64,000 nt of DNA from assembly GCF_030272615.1 (NCBI RefSeq), contig NC_081406.1, positions 241,679,718 to 241,743,717 of the forward strand. Direction: 5' to 3'. Positions 1 to 10,340 of this stretch are shown here, piece after piece. The position numbers and the translations under genes were made by a program. The notes beneath the pieces were generated by a model. It worked only from the letters and a program-made list of their open reading frames with translations, made no database searches and was not told the DNA's origin. Positions within the stretch are counted from its first letter, which is position 1. Each line of letters opens with the position of its first letter. Origin of the DNA: Cryptomeria japonica. Lineage: Eukaryota; Streptophyta; Pinopsida; Cupressales; Cupressaceae.

Positions 1-2
1 AG

Positions 3-371
3 CAGAGTTGTATCTCTCAGTCTACAGTGGAAGGAGAGTATGTTGCAATTTTCATGAACTGCACTCAGACAATTTGGATGAAGCATATATTAAATGGCTT
101 TAAAGTTCTTGTATCTGAACCGGTAAGTATATTTTGTGACAATACTAGTGCAATTAACATCTCCAAGAATCCGGTTTTACATTCTAGAACCAAGCACTTT
201 GAGCTTAAGTATCATTTCTTGAGGGAAAAGGTTCAGAACAAAGAGATTTCACTGCAACATGTTTCCAGTAAGGAGCAGTTAGCAGACATATTCACTAAGC
301 CTCTCCCAAAGGCTACATTTATGTACTTAAGAGGTGAATTAGGGGTGTTGCCCCTTCAGGAGGTGAACTAA
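3..371 (+). CDS. Copia-1 polyprotein C-terminus (RNase H), truncated by window edge
   Basis: End of a Ty1/copia Gag-Pol. The frame is open from base 3 to a TAA at 369-371, about 122 codons. It holds the second half of the copia RNase H domain, which degrades the RNA strand during reverse transcription. Visible landmarks are the 'DNTSAINISKNPVLHSRTKH' stretch, the following 'YHFLREKVQ', and the family-typical 'ADIFTKPLP' near the C-terminus. The protein ends shortly after this, as usual for copia, so this looks like the natural C-terminus. No stop or frameshift is seen in the part present. The rest of the element lies upstream of the window, so integrity of the whole cannot be judged. The fragment resembles the RNase H of Copia-4 (55990-56389, minus). 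Confidence 0.9.
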   Translation, partial: QSCISQSTVEGEYVAIFMNCTQTIWMKHILNGFKVLVSEPVSIFCDNTSAINISKNPVLHSRTKHFELKYHFLREKVQNKEISLQHVSSKEQLADIFTKPLPKATFMYLRGELGVLPLQEVN

Positions 372-614
372 AGGTATATGCTCCACATCAGTCAGGTATT
401 GCATAGTCAATTTTTTTTTCAGGATTGATGTGTTCAAGGATGCTACTCCTCAGGGGGAGCAGAATAATGGAACAGGGAAGCTTTTGCCTCCACTTTGGCA
501 TTGTTGTCAAAGGGGGAGAAGAAGTGAACCGGGGAAGATATCTGCAGAAATTGGTGGAGAAGATGTGAAGCGGAGATATATCTTTGTATATTGCCATCAA
601 TGCCAAGGGGAGAT
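372..614 (+). other. Copia-1 3' untranslated region with polypurine tract
   Basis: Non-coding spacer between the pol stop and the LTR. It contains two purine-rich runs: an internal one near 508-524 (AAAGGGGGAGAAGAAG) and one directly against the LTR at 604-614 (CAAGGGGAGAT). The second is the likely polypurine tract priming plus-strand DNA synthesis, because TGTTGG of the LTR follows at once. Confidence 0.75.
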
Positions 615-2062
615 TGTTGGCATTATGTGAACCGGTATGAGGACATGATGACATTGTATGTTATCATTGATGTCAATATGCTGAAGAGGAGAGAACCGGT
701 ATATGTGAGAATCGGTATATGTGCCAAAGTGAAGCGGTGTGTTTGTTTAAGGTGAACCGGCATGCTGATATGGGGACGGGTACATGGAAGCTTTGTATGA
801 CTACCGGTTGGTAGTCTTAACTTCAAGGTTTCCGATTGAAGTGATTCAAGCCTGTGTGACTCAATTGGTGACTTTGTGTGATAAGTTAGCATTGTAAAGA
901 AGAACAGATCATGTTGCCACGTTAGCCTTTGCGCGTGAAGGATCTTGCATGAAGGAGATTGTTGCTATCTACCTCGGGAATGTGCGAAGTCTGTAAACGG
1001 TGAAAACGCGTGATTGGTTATCAGCCGCCATGAAAGCGGTGGAAAACGAATGATGGAGAATGTCTTGAGATTGATTCAAGACTATTGCATTTAATGCAAT
1101 GCGCTCAACGGTCAGGATTGAACCGTTTGAATTGCTTAACCTAACAGGTTTAGGGTTTAGGGTTTATGCTACCGACCTATCTATTTTCTATAAGGTCGAT
1201 GTTGTGTTTCTTTCTGAGGTTGTTGGCAAAAGTTGTGTGTGGCTATCCAAGTGAAGTGATACGTGGTTCTTGCCAGACCATAGGAGAGAAGTGATACCTG
1301 CAGAGTGTAAGTACAGAAGGTGAAGAGGAGCTTAAGCGGATCTGCATTGGCATTGAGTGTTGTTACCACATCATTGTAATACCTGTTGATCTCCAACCAC
1401 TTCAACAGTTGGGAAATCCCTTAACAGGGTAGCTTTAACGGGCTTACTGTAAATCCTTTGACAGGGTGACTCAAAACCATTGAGTTCTTGAAATCCTCTA
1501 ACAAGGTAACCTTTAACAAGGTTTAACCCTTAACCGGGTATCCTAGCCATCCCTTAACCGGGTGATCCCTAACAGGATCGGTTCCTAATAAAACCTATTG
1601 TATCAGTCTTTAACCGAACAATGCTCCTAACAGAGCGGACTTCTAAAGAGTTCAAAAAGAGCTTGTGGGTATTAATCCCCACTATGGTTTTTCTCAGTTG
1701 GGTTTCCATGTGAAAAAATCTGTGTGTCATGTGTGGTGTTATTCATGTGATGGTTTAAGTGATTTGAGTCTGAAGGTATATCATGTTGATCTAGCTGTTT
1801 ATATAGTTTTGATGATAGATTACCTGTTCATGCACTAGGGTGAAATGGAAATGAAGTATTAGATTGTATGAAAAGATAAGTGTCAACCGGTTTATGGTTG
1901 TCTCAGTTATTCTGGGTTTTGCTGGTTGTACTCTGTTTAAGACCGGTGTTACTGTTTGTCTGCCAAAATACGATGTCTCCTGATAAACCGGTTTTAGGAA
2001 TGTGTTTTTGCTTGTATTGATTCACCCCTCCTCTCAGTACCGGTTTGGTACTATCCATTCAT
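615..2062 (+). mobile_element. Copia-1 3' LTR
   Basis: It begins TGTTGGCATTATG right after the polypurine tract and ends near 2061-2064 (…CATTCA or …CATCA), about 1.45 kb; the right border is uncertain because the partner LTR and target duplication are outside the window. It is rich in ACCGGT/AACCGG motifs. From about 1408 to 1640 it carries a run of imperfect 20-bp units of the type 'ATCCCTTAACAGGGT'. Near 1671-1712 it has the module GTGGTTTTTC…TTGGGTTTCC (here ATGGTTTTTC) shared with the other LTRs of this window. The 3' end shows the 'TTCACCCCTCCTCTCAG' stretch also seen in the LTRs at 47335-48205 and 54483-55479. Confidence 0.75.
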
Positions 2063-2064
2063 CA

Positions 2065-2439
2065 TTGAGTTATCATCTATTAAATTGGGTTTTCCTCATG
2101 CATTGATCAATGATGAAGTAGCATACTATTAAATGTTTTTGTTTTTCCATACTTTATTGTTCCATCTTCCAATTCAATTTTAAACTATGAATTGGCATTT
2201 GGCATTGATCAATAATGAAGTAACATATTATCAAATGTATTTAGTTTTATAATTTTGTATATTTCTTTAAATTTTGATATATAATATGTATATGTATATA
2301 TATACATGTACGGATAAAACCAACCCAAATTTTGGTCGAACCCGCAAACTAGGTTTGCATGGCTGAATCGAAGCCCTAATCCGAACTGATAACTCAGAAA
2401 AAAATGCGTACATTTAAAAACATTAACATAACAAAAATC
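2065..2439. other. Intergenic stretch with a diverged 102-bp near-duplication
   Basis: No coding signal. The segment starting 'GCATTGATCAATGATGAAGT' at about 2100 recurs at about 2202 with several substitutions (period about 102 bp). A short TA-rich run lies at 2279-2310. Confidence 0.5.
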
Positions 2440-3101
2440 TGGCTAATGGATGAAGATTGTTGAAAATCTAATGGAGGAAGGAAAATGGAAATGGATGAAG
2501 ATTGTTGATGTCATTGAGCTTGCTTCTTATCATCAATTTGTAGATGACATGATCCTGTTTGGGGGTGCAAAATGTTATGAGGAACGGATCATCAAGAATT
2601 GTTTGGATAGATGTTGTAGAGCCTTGGGTCAAAGCATTAATTGGGGAAAATCTGAAGTGTTTTTACCTACACATGGTAGAGGCTCCAAATAGATATTGCA
2701 AGAATTCTGAATCTTTGAATTGTCTTTCTCGGGAAAATTATTGGGAATGCCCCTATGTGTAAGTATGAGCAAGATATGAACAAGACAAAAGATGGAAACA
2801 TGGAAAGGGAAGTGGTTTACTTTGGCTGGAAAACTAATGATGATCAAGGCATTTCTATCGACCATTCTAGTTTACTCAATGACATGCCTTAAGCTCCCCA
2901 AATTTGTCGATGATATTCTGAATTAAACAATGCTAAGGTATTTTTGGAATGGGGCTAGTGATCAAGACAACATTCTTTTGGTGGCCAGGAACAATAACTG
3001 TTCTTTGAAGGAGGCTGCAAGAGTGGGTATTAGGCAACTATCAATTATGAAACTGACAATGCGTGTCGAATTAGTTTTGAACTTAATTACAAACAATGAT
3101 C
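2440..3101 (+). pseudogene. LINE-1 reverse transcriptase (catalytic and thumb part), 5'-truncated
   Basis: Remnant of the RT of a plant non-LTR retrotransposon. It starts just before the catalytic motif, read as 'HQFVDDMILFG' (the usual plant LINE form is FADD, so the alanine is changed). The 'GQSINWGKSEVF' stretch follows, then the thumb-like 'LAGKLMMIKAFLS' and 'YSMTCLKLPKF', and 'MLRYFWNGAS'. Stops and small frame changes occur between about 2690 and 2930. The 16-bp string GGATGAAGATTGTTGA occurs twice 45 bp apart near 2449 and 2494, a small tandem duplication. Endonuclease and RT fingers are missing, so the copy is 5'-truncated, as many LINE insertions are. Confidence 0.85.
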
Positions 3102-3646
3102 AGGGTGATAGGTACTTCATGATTCTCATTGATGACTGCTCAAGAATGATGTGGGTCACATTCTTGAAAGATAAGTCTGAAGGTTTTGGAAAGTTCAAAG
3201 CTTTCAGAGCATTAGTGGAGAAGGAAAGCGGTAAAAGGATCAAGTGCGTTAGAATTGATCAAGGAGGGGAATTCACTTCTGGTGAATTCAACAAGTACTG
3301 TGAAGAACATGGCATCAAGAGGCAACTGTTTGCCCCCCGGACTCCACAACAAAATGGCCTAGCAGAGAGGAATAATCGGATTGTGGTTGAAGCAGCAAGA
3401 ACAATGTTGATTCAAGGAAAGGTTGCGCACACCTTTTGGATAGAAGCGGTGAGCACTGCAGTCTACACAATGAATCGGGTACTCATCAAGAAAGGTAAGG
3501 ATAAAACTTCTTATGAGTATTGGACTGGTAAGACATCTGTAGTTAGCTACTTTAGAATATTTGGTAGCAAATGTTACATCAAGAGGAGCGAACACCAGAG
3601 CAAATTTGATGCGAAATGTGACATCAATAGGAGCGAACACCAGAAA
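3102..3646 (+). pseudogene. Copia integrase-core fragment inserted in frame in LINE-1
   Basis: A 545-bp piece of a Ty1/copia integrase, which cuts target DNA and joins the element ends. It reads through without a stop. Visible are 'ILIDDCSRMMWVTFLKDKSE' (first catalytic Asp region), 'RIDQGGEFTSGEFNKYC' (second Asp, normally TDNGGEF, here DQGGEF) and 'TPQQNGLAERNNR' (catalytic Glu). The 7-bp string AATGATC flanks it at 3095-3101 and 3647-3653. Near its end the stretch around 3574-3602 is repeated at 3617-3644 (both contain AGGAGCGAACACCAGA). LINE sequence resumes directly afterwards in the same frame. How a fragment with no LTR got here is not clear; template switching or filler DNA are possible. 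Confidence 0.85.
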
Positions 3647-5053
3647 AATGATCGAAGGTCGGTTAGATTGTTAAGGAGGAAATATTTAAATTCGGATTAT
3701 CCCATTAGAAGTCTGACAATTATTGACCCTCCAAGGGGATCAGCTATATGGAACTATATCCAAGAGTGTAGAGATACAATTTTCCAACACATAACATGTG
3801 GAATTAGGAATGAGGGAAGAGCCTTATTTTGAATGGGTTCCTGGTCAAGGTAAAAACCAAATGCGTCCACACCAAATTTGTAGACTATACACGCATAGAC
3901 TGGTAGAGTTTGAGGGAGGAAAATTTTCAATTGTGGGAGTATGATATAGAAAAATAGCACTATTCTTTGGCAATGACACTTTTGAGAGAATATAAATTCC
4001 CCAGAGGAGGAAAAGCATTCTCTCCAAATTATTTTGAATAATAGAGATCTCACCCCAACTAATGAATAGGACATTCTTAGGTGGTGTGTTTCCAATTTGG
4101 CAACATACAAGGTTAAGATGGGGTACAAGATTAAAGAGGATGCAATTGCTCAAGTAGACTTGCCTGTCAATTTATTGTAGGGATGAATAGGAAAATTTTG
4201 ATTGAAGATGGATTTCAAAGAATCAAAATTCAAGTTGCTAGGAGGTGTGTTATACTATATGGAAAATGAGTACGTAAATCACTTTCTTCTCGAAGTCCTT
4301 ATTCAGAGAAATGTTTGAAAAATTTAATGAACAAACCTAATTTGTAATGTCATATGCCTTGCGGGCTCAACGAATGGTTTAATATGTTTCCAACGAAGCG
4401 TCGCAAAGCCTTATATGGGTGTCTATGGGGTACTCTATCAGCTGCAGTTATTTGGGAACTTTTTAAGGAGGGTAATAGAAGGATCTTTTAGAGCAAGAAT
4501 ATGTAATCTGAGGTTTTGTGTGGGAAAATTGAGCAACAAATCATAGATTTCGTAAAAAATGTAATAAGAAACAAATCTTTGAAACAAAACATTTTCACTA
4601 ATTGGGATGATGATATGTTGAAAGAATTCCTTAACTCGAAAGTACCCCAATGTTATTGATCTGGAAGGGGACATCAACGAAGTCTGCAGATTGGCTTTCA
4701 ATGGGTGGTTAATGATAAATTTTGATGGCGCTTTAGAAGTAAATTCGTGGTAGAGTGGTGTAGGTTATGTGGCGAGAGATTACAATGGACTTATTATGGG
4801 AGAAAGATTAAAATATATTGGTATGTCAACCATCAATGTTGCAGAATTTCGAGCAGCGCTGGAAGGAGGTTCCATCTAAGACTTGTCATAGATTTAGCGG
4901 CAAGGAGATTCCATTTAGAGGGTGATTCTCTCATAGGTATAAATGCAATTAGATGTAATGTTATGCAAATTAGAAATCTTTATTAATTTGTTAGATTGGT
5001 AACGGAATTATTACGGAAATTTAATGAATAGAAAGTTTTCCACATATAGAAAT
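3647..5053 (+). pseudogene. LINE-1 post-RT region and RNase H, interrupted by Copia-2
   Basis: Continuation of LINE-1. 'LRRKYLNSDYPIRSL', 'PPRGSAIWNYI' and 'IFQHITCGI' up to 3832 match the region after the thumb in plant LINEs. After 3832 the frame is broken repeatedly. At 4706-5053 an RNase H domain is readable: 'WLMINFDGALE' (first catalytic Asp), 'GVGYVARDYNG', 'NVAEFRAALEGG' (Glu). It ends at 'KVFHI', where Copia-2 is inserted. The next residues, 'GNDV', are found at 11598 onward, immediately after the Copia-2 3' LTR. That identifies this and 11598-13094 as halves of one element. Confidence 0.8.
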
Positions 5054-5442
5054 TGCTGAGAACGACGAGGCACGTACGCTGAATTCACTGTATGGTGGTT
5101 GTTCACCATGCGGTGAGACACCGTACGACCATATGGTGATGTGTTGTGAGACACCGTACGGCCTATGCAAGGAGTCACCGTGCAGACTATGCAGAGGGAT
5201 ACATCATACGAACTATGTGGAAAGATCCAACAACGTGGCGTACGGACATGCCCTCATAGTGTTCGAAGGTGTGCGGTGAAGTTGTAGAGCGTATAGTGAT
5301 GCCCGTGTAGTAGCATCTAGGGTGCGGTGATGTCCACACATAGTTCAGTGGTTGTCGGATGGAGGAGTGCCAAGGCTGTTAGTAATCATTTTTTTGTGTG
5401 GTGACAGTTAGTGCACCAGGTTTCATAACGGATTGCAGTGTG

Positions 5443-5449
5443 TATAAAT
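5443..5449 (+). promoter_or_regulatory. Candidate TATA box of Copia-2 5' LTR
   Basis: TATAAAT lies about 390 bp into the LTR. The matching place in the 3' LTR has TATAAAAT (11286-11293). Conservation of a TATA-like word at the same place in both LTRs supports a promoter role; no transcription start is known. Confidence 0.4.
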
Positions 5450-5667
5450 TGCTACAAGTTTCATTGGGAATTTTGTGTGATATAGAAATTAGGGTTGATT
5501 GTAGCACAATCTGAGACTGTGCAAAATGTCCGCGGTCAATTGTATGTAACATTGTTTATTGTAATACAAAGGAGATGCTTGGCTTTTTGGTGTGTGGGTT
5601 TTTTCCCGAAAGGGTTTCCCACGGTAAAAATCTTCGTGTTTATATGTATGGTCTTTATATGTTCTCT

Positions 5668-6597
5668 CATAGATGGCACACTCGCCGAAAACTCGGCGAG
5701 TGACAAAAACTCGCCGAGTTTTTGGACATGGCGAGTAGTAATGACTTCTACTCGCCAGGAAAACTCGCCGAGTTTTTGACGAGTTTTTGTCAAAAACTCG
5801 GCGAGTTTTAAAGAAAAACTCGCCTGGGTTAGCATAACAGAAAAAAAGGGCCAAAAATACATGCATTTTTTGTTTTTCTATATGGTTTTGGGCTGAGAAG
5901 GGGGAAACTCACTTGGAAGGGCCACCCTGAGAGCCCACTATGCCCTCAAGTAATCGCCGAGTTTTTTGGTCTGTCCGTCAGGATTCATATATGGAATATA
6001 ACATTTAAGTATAAGATTCTTATACTTTAAGTTATATTCCATATATACTGTCAGGATGTTTGAGAGTGGTTTCGGACCTCCACGAGTTATAATGCAAAAT
6101 CTAGTTTTTGGAGGATTCTTCAATTTTCCGGACTTAGTCAAATTTCAGGATCCTTCGGTGATGCCCCTTGACCCCAACTTTGAGTTGAAAGTTTGAAACT
6201 ATGAGTATGAATGATGAAATTTCAAATATGATGAAAGTTTGAAAGTAGTTTTAGCTAGAGCTGGGGAGAGGAAGTTGTATTTACTTTTGGTTTTACAAAA
6301 ACTATTTACTATTTTGCTTCCAGCCATCAGCATTTCTCATGAGGATGCGATTTTGTAGACACTTTGCAATCAAATATATCTAGAATCAGCTTGTTTCTTT
6401 TGTGTTATCATTTATTGACTCATTGGATGCATCTTCTCATTAAATTTTGCAAAAAAATGCATTTTTTATTAAAATTAAGCGTGTTTTTACGTTGCCGAGT
6501 TTTTCGCCTAGTTTTTCCGAGTTTTTCCCGAGTTTTCGCCGAGTTTTTTTCTCAGGGGCTTGGCGAGTCGAGCCGAGTCGCGAGTAGTTCAACTATG
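5668..6597. mobile_element. hAT-1: non-autonomous hAT-like element in the Copia-2 LTR
   Basis: A 930-bp insertion absent from the 3' LTR, flanked by a perfect 8-bp duplication TGTTCTCT (5660-5667 and 6598-6605). Its ends are CATAGATG… and …CAACTATG, giving a short imperfect terminal inverted repeat (CATAG-T/A-TG). Both ends are packed with CTCGCCGAG/CGAGT words in both orientations. An internal near-perfect hairpin occupies about 5986-6045 (ATATGGAATATAAC against GTTATATTCCATAT). No transposase frame is present. The 8-bp duplication and short terminal repeats fit the hAT superfamily; two relatives are at 13750-14838 and 21402-22105. Confidence 0.85.
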
Positions 6598-6725
6598 TGT
6601 TCTCTATTCTTCTGCTTAAGTCATCTTAAGATTTTAAAATTTAGGATGTAGAAAGCTATTGTTGCTTACAACCTCTGCGAATTGGCATTAGGAGAGCATT
6701 TCCGCACCGTAGCTTTACTTACAAG

Positions 6726-6738
6726 TGGTATCAGAGCC
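6726..6738 (+). other. Copia-2 primer-binding site
   Basis: TGGTATCAGAGCC, 2 bp after the LTR end, is complementary to the 3' end of plant initiator methionine tRNA. This primes minus-strand DNA synthesis in many copia elements. Confidence 0.9.
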
Positions 6739-6840
6739 TGGCCAGTTGTTGTTATCCTTGTTGGGTAGGGTTGGTTTTTTGTGTAATTTATTTTCAGTGG
6801 AAGTTTGCAAAATGTTCATCGGTTGTGTCTGCAAATTGAG

Positions 6841-7640
6841 ATGGCTGGCACTTTAGGGAGAATAGACATTGAAAAGTTTAATGGCACAAACTTTGAGTTG
6901 TGGAAACTTAAAGTTGAAGACATGTTGGTTGACCGAGATTTGTGGATCGTTGTGTCTGGTAACAAGCCTCCAGGTGAGAAGCAGGAAGATTGGGATCTAG
7001 CGGATTGAAAGGCTAGAGGACTAATAAGATCGAGGCTTGCAATTTCTGTTCTGTTGAATGTCCATGAAGAGAAAACCGCACATTCTTTTTGGAAGAAGTT
7101 GGGAGACATTTATTAGGGCAAATCCCTAGTAAACAAGCTCTTCTAGAGAAAGAAGTTGTACTCTCTAAATATGGAAGGAGGAACGTCTGTGGCAGATCAT
7201 CTAAATGCATTCAATATGGTGATTGCACTGTTAACTTTTGTTGGTGTATCCATTAGTGAAGAGGAGCGTTGTATGTTATTTTTGAGTTCTTTTCTTGATT
7301 CGTGAGATCACCTAGTGATGGTCATCGGAAGTACTACTGCCAAATTTAAAATGGATGAAGTAGTTGTTGCACTTTTGTCAGAGGAGATGCGAAGGAAATC
7401 CTTTGAGGCGACTAAAGAGGTTATCATTGTCCGAGGTGGATCTAAGGACGAAAGCAAGAAGAAGGACACGAAGTCAAAGTCACGGGAGAGATTTGCTACT
7501 CCTGGAAAGAAGTGCAAGGCAAAGTGTTGGAATTGCGGGCAGAAAGGTCATATCCGGAAGGATTATAAAGAGGAGAAAAAGAAGAAGAAAAAATGTATTT
7601 TTAACACTGAATCTTCTCATAGTGACGCTGATGCCTTTGT
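6841..7640 (+). pseudogene. Copia-2 gag (nucleocapsid with zinc knuckle)
   Basis: The ATG at 6841 starts 'MAGTLGRIDIEKFNGTNF', the usual opening of copia Gag. That Met is preferred over the one at 6805 because it begins the family pattern. Gag forms the virus-like particle. The frame is kept throughout, but stops fall at 7006 (TGA), 7114 (TAG), 7144 (TAG) and 7303 (TGA). A CCHC zinc knuckle is intact near 7528-7570: 'CWNCGQKGHIRKD' (the final Cys position is occupied by Tyr in 'DYKEE', so it is not a full CCHC). A lysine-rich stretch follows. Four nonsense changes with no frameshift in this part. Confidence 0.88.
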
Positions 7641-7649
7641 AGCAGCCTT

Positions 7650-7920
7650 GGCAGTGCCTGCATCTGATGATGTATGGCTGGTCGATTCGGGAGCATCATT
7701 CCACATGACATCTCATAAAGAGTGGTTCTCAAAGTATGAGTCGTACGATGGAGGAAAAGTGTTTTTGGCAAGTGATTCCACATTGGAGATCGTTGGAAGG
7801 GGAAGAGTCAGAATTCAGTTCCTTGACGATAGATTAAAGGGAATTGATGGAGTACTTCATATACCTGGTTTGGCTTGGAACTTACTCTCGATCAACAAAC
7901 TAAATGATGCTGAAGTTTAG
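7650..7920 (+). pseudogene. Copia-2 aspartic protease
   Basis: In frame with gag. The active-site motif reads 'VWLVDSGASFHMTSHKEW', with the catalytic DSGA intact. The later 'GVLHIPGLAWNLLSINKLN' stretch closes the domain. A TAG at 7918-7920 ends the open part. The protease matures the Gag-Pol polyprotein. The catalytic residues look normal; the stops upstream would prevent expression. Confidence 0.88.
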
Positions 7921-9191
7921 GTAACATTTGTGCATGATGGTTGTAATATGACTAGGGGTTCTATTATTTTAGCTAAGGGTGAATGCATTGGAACACTGTA
8001 TAGGTTAGATGCCAAGCCCATGTGGTGTAATAGTGTTTCGGTAAAGTCCAATCAAGCTGGTATAGCAACACATGATGTGAACTCAATGGAAGTTAAATTT
8101 CCAGCATCGAAAACAATGCTCTGCCATTATAGACTTGGCCATATTGGTGAGAAAGGTTTAAAAACTTGGTTGAGGGGCTGATTGACTGTAATCTTGAGTT
8201 TGATTTCTGCGAACATTGCACATATGAAAAGCAAAGTCGTGTTTAGTTTTATTCTAGTTCTCAAAAGTCTTTTGGTTTGCTAGACTATGTTCACTCTGAT
8301 GTATTTGGTCACGTGGATGTTCCTTCTTTGTCTAAATCAAGATATTATGTGTCGTTTATAGATGATTATTCAAGAAAAACATTCGTTTATTTCTTGAAGA
8401 GTAAATCAGAAGTGTTCAGTCGGTTTAAGGAATTTAAAAGCCTTGTTGAAAATCAAACTGGTAGAAAGATTAAATGTTTAAGAACAGATAACGGTGGTGA
8501 GTTTTGTAATGCAGATTTTGATAAAATTTGTATAGATCATGGAATTAAGAGGCATAAGACTACGCCTTATACTCCGAAGCAGAATGGAGTAGCTGAAAGG
8601 TTGAATCGATCTTTGATGGAGAGAGTGAGAAGAATGTTGGGCAATGCTGGTTTGGAGCAGAAGTTCTGGGCTAAAGTAGTGGTTGTTACTTGCCGAACAA
8701 TTCTCCTATTGCAGCACTAGTTGACAAAATGCCTATGGAAATGGTTTGGTAAGAAGCCGTTGTTGAGACAATTACGTGTCTTCGACTGTGAGGTGTGTGC
8801 TCGTGTACCTGATGTGAGTAGGTCAAAGTTGGATAACATAGCAGTGAAATGCATCATAATTGATTACGGCATTGGTGTAAAGGGATACAAATTGTGGAAC
8901 CCTCTCACTAAAAAGATGTTGTATAGTATTAACATTATCTTCCATGAGATGAAACATGTGTCGATAAATCCGCAACCAAGTAAAATAGAAAAAGGAAAAG
9001 GAGTTGAAATCCCTTTAGCTTCTAAAAGGGAGATATTACAAACCTTAAATGTGTCTGAGACTGAGGACCCGAATGTGCCTGAGGATGTGGAGAGCTCGAG
9101 TAGTTTTGCAAGTTCAGAAGAACATGATAATGAACCTCATGTCGAGCCTCGTGAAGCCTTACCACAGGAAGTAAGGAGATCCACACGGTAG
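7921..9191 (+). pseudogene. Copia-2 integrase with GAG-pre-integrase domain
   Basis: It begins with the pre-integrase zinc region ('CHYRLGHIGEKGLK', H-x-x-H type). A frameshift near 8165 changes frame before 'CEHCTYEKQ', the Cys pair. The catalytic core from about 8277 is open: 'LDYVHSDVFGHVDV' and 'FIDDYSRKTFVYFLKSKSE' (first Asp), 'CLRTDNGGEFCNADF' (second Asp), 'TPKQNGVAERLNRS' (Glu). All three acidic catalytic residues are present. A TAG at 8718 separates 'RTILLLQH' from the C-terminal part (8721-9191), which continues in the same frame up to a TAG at 9189. Confidence 0.9.
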
Positions 9192-10340
9192 AGACGACAA
9201 CCTGATAGGTATGGCTATTCACCAGAAAGGTTTAGTTACTCAATGTTGAAAGTTAATTGTGCCTATGCTTTGCTTACTGATGTTGATGAGCCTAGGACAA
9301 TGAGCGAAGCAATTAATATGCGAGATTCAAATTCTTGATTGGAAGCCATGAAAGATGAAATGAAGTCATTCGAGAAAAATTGAACCTGGGATCTAGTACC
9401 CTTGCCTAAAGGTAGAAAGCCTATGGGTATTTAAGAAGAAATATGGTGCAAATGGTAGCATTGACAAGTACAAGGCAAAACTGGTTGCAAAGGGGTATTC
9501 TCAAAAAGAAGGGATTGACTATGGACGAATCTTTACGCCTATAGCTAAGCTAACATCCATTAGGTTTCTGTTGTCACTTGCAGCAACACATGACTTTGAA
9601 ATTGAGCAGATGGGTGTGAAGACAACGTTTCTACATGGTGATCTTGAAGAGGAAATATATATGTCCCAACCGAAGTATTTTGTGGAGAACGGTAAAAAAC
9701 AGTTGGTTTGTAAGCTTAAGAAGTCTCTTTATGGTTTGAAACAATCACGTAGAATGTGGTATCAGAAGTATGATTCATATGTTTTATCTTTGGGTTTTAT
9801 GAGGTCTAAATCAGATCATTGTGTGTACTATAAAATTGAAGATTATCAGATAATTATTATTGCACTATATGTAGATGATTTGTTATTTATAGGCAATAAT
9901 AAGGGAATGATCTCAGATTTAAAATCTCAGTTGTCCTTGAAATTTGAGATGAAAGATTTGGGGGCAGCTAAATTTATTTTGGGGATGGAAATCAGGAGAG
10001 ACAAGGCTAGTAGGAAACTTTGGCTCAACTAGAGCAAATATATTACCAATATTCTTGAGCGGTTCAATATGACTAATTGCAAGACACAAGTAGTTCTAGT
10101 TTCATAGGGAACAAAGTTGTCAGTTAATGACAGTCCAAAGTCTCCGGATGAGGTTGAAGACATGAAGCGGGTACCTTATGCAAGTGTTGTTGGCAACCTC
10201 ATGTACGCAATGGTCAGTACAAGACCAGACATTGCTCAAGCAGTGGGAGTGTTGAGTCAGTTTATGACAAATCCAGGCAAGCTGCATTGGGATGCCGTGA
10301 AAAGAGTGCTTAAATATTTGAAGGGTACAACATAGTATGC
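9192..10340 (+). pseudogene. Copia-2 reverse transcriptase
   Basis: RT of Ty1/copia type. It starts after the linker ('TMSEAINMRDSN…EAMKDEMKSF') and includes 'TWDLVPLPKGRKPMG'. A frameshift near 9430 follows, with loss of the few residues expected before 'FKKKYGANG'. Then 'KAKLVAKGYSQKEGIDYG', 'GVKTTFLHGDLEEEIYM', 'LYGLKQSRRMWYQK' and the catalytic 'ALYVDDLLFIG' with both aspartates intact (about 9868-9900). Stops at about 10030 and 10105 interrupt the connection domain. Nothing past 9430 changes frame. Confidence 0.9.

Larger units (their letters stand above)
5054..6723 (+). repeat. Copia-2 5' LTR, carrying hAT-1
   Basis: It starts TGCTGAGAACGACG and ends CTTACA just before the primer site. 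The 3' LTR starts TGTTGAGAATGATG and ends CTTACA. Removing hAT-1 and one 8-bp duplication leaves about 732 bp, against 685 bp for the 3' LTR. The first 150 bp hold repeated short words built on ACCGTACG and TATGGTG. The two LTRs differ by many substitutions, suggesting an old insertion; exact divergence needs an alignment. Confidence 0.88.

Noticed and set aside
5489-5866. Minus-strand frames with repeated 'KTRRVF'
   Set aside because: The repeat comes from the CTCGCCGAG words at the end of hAT-1, not from a protein.
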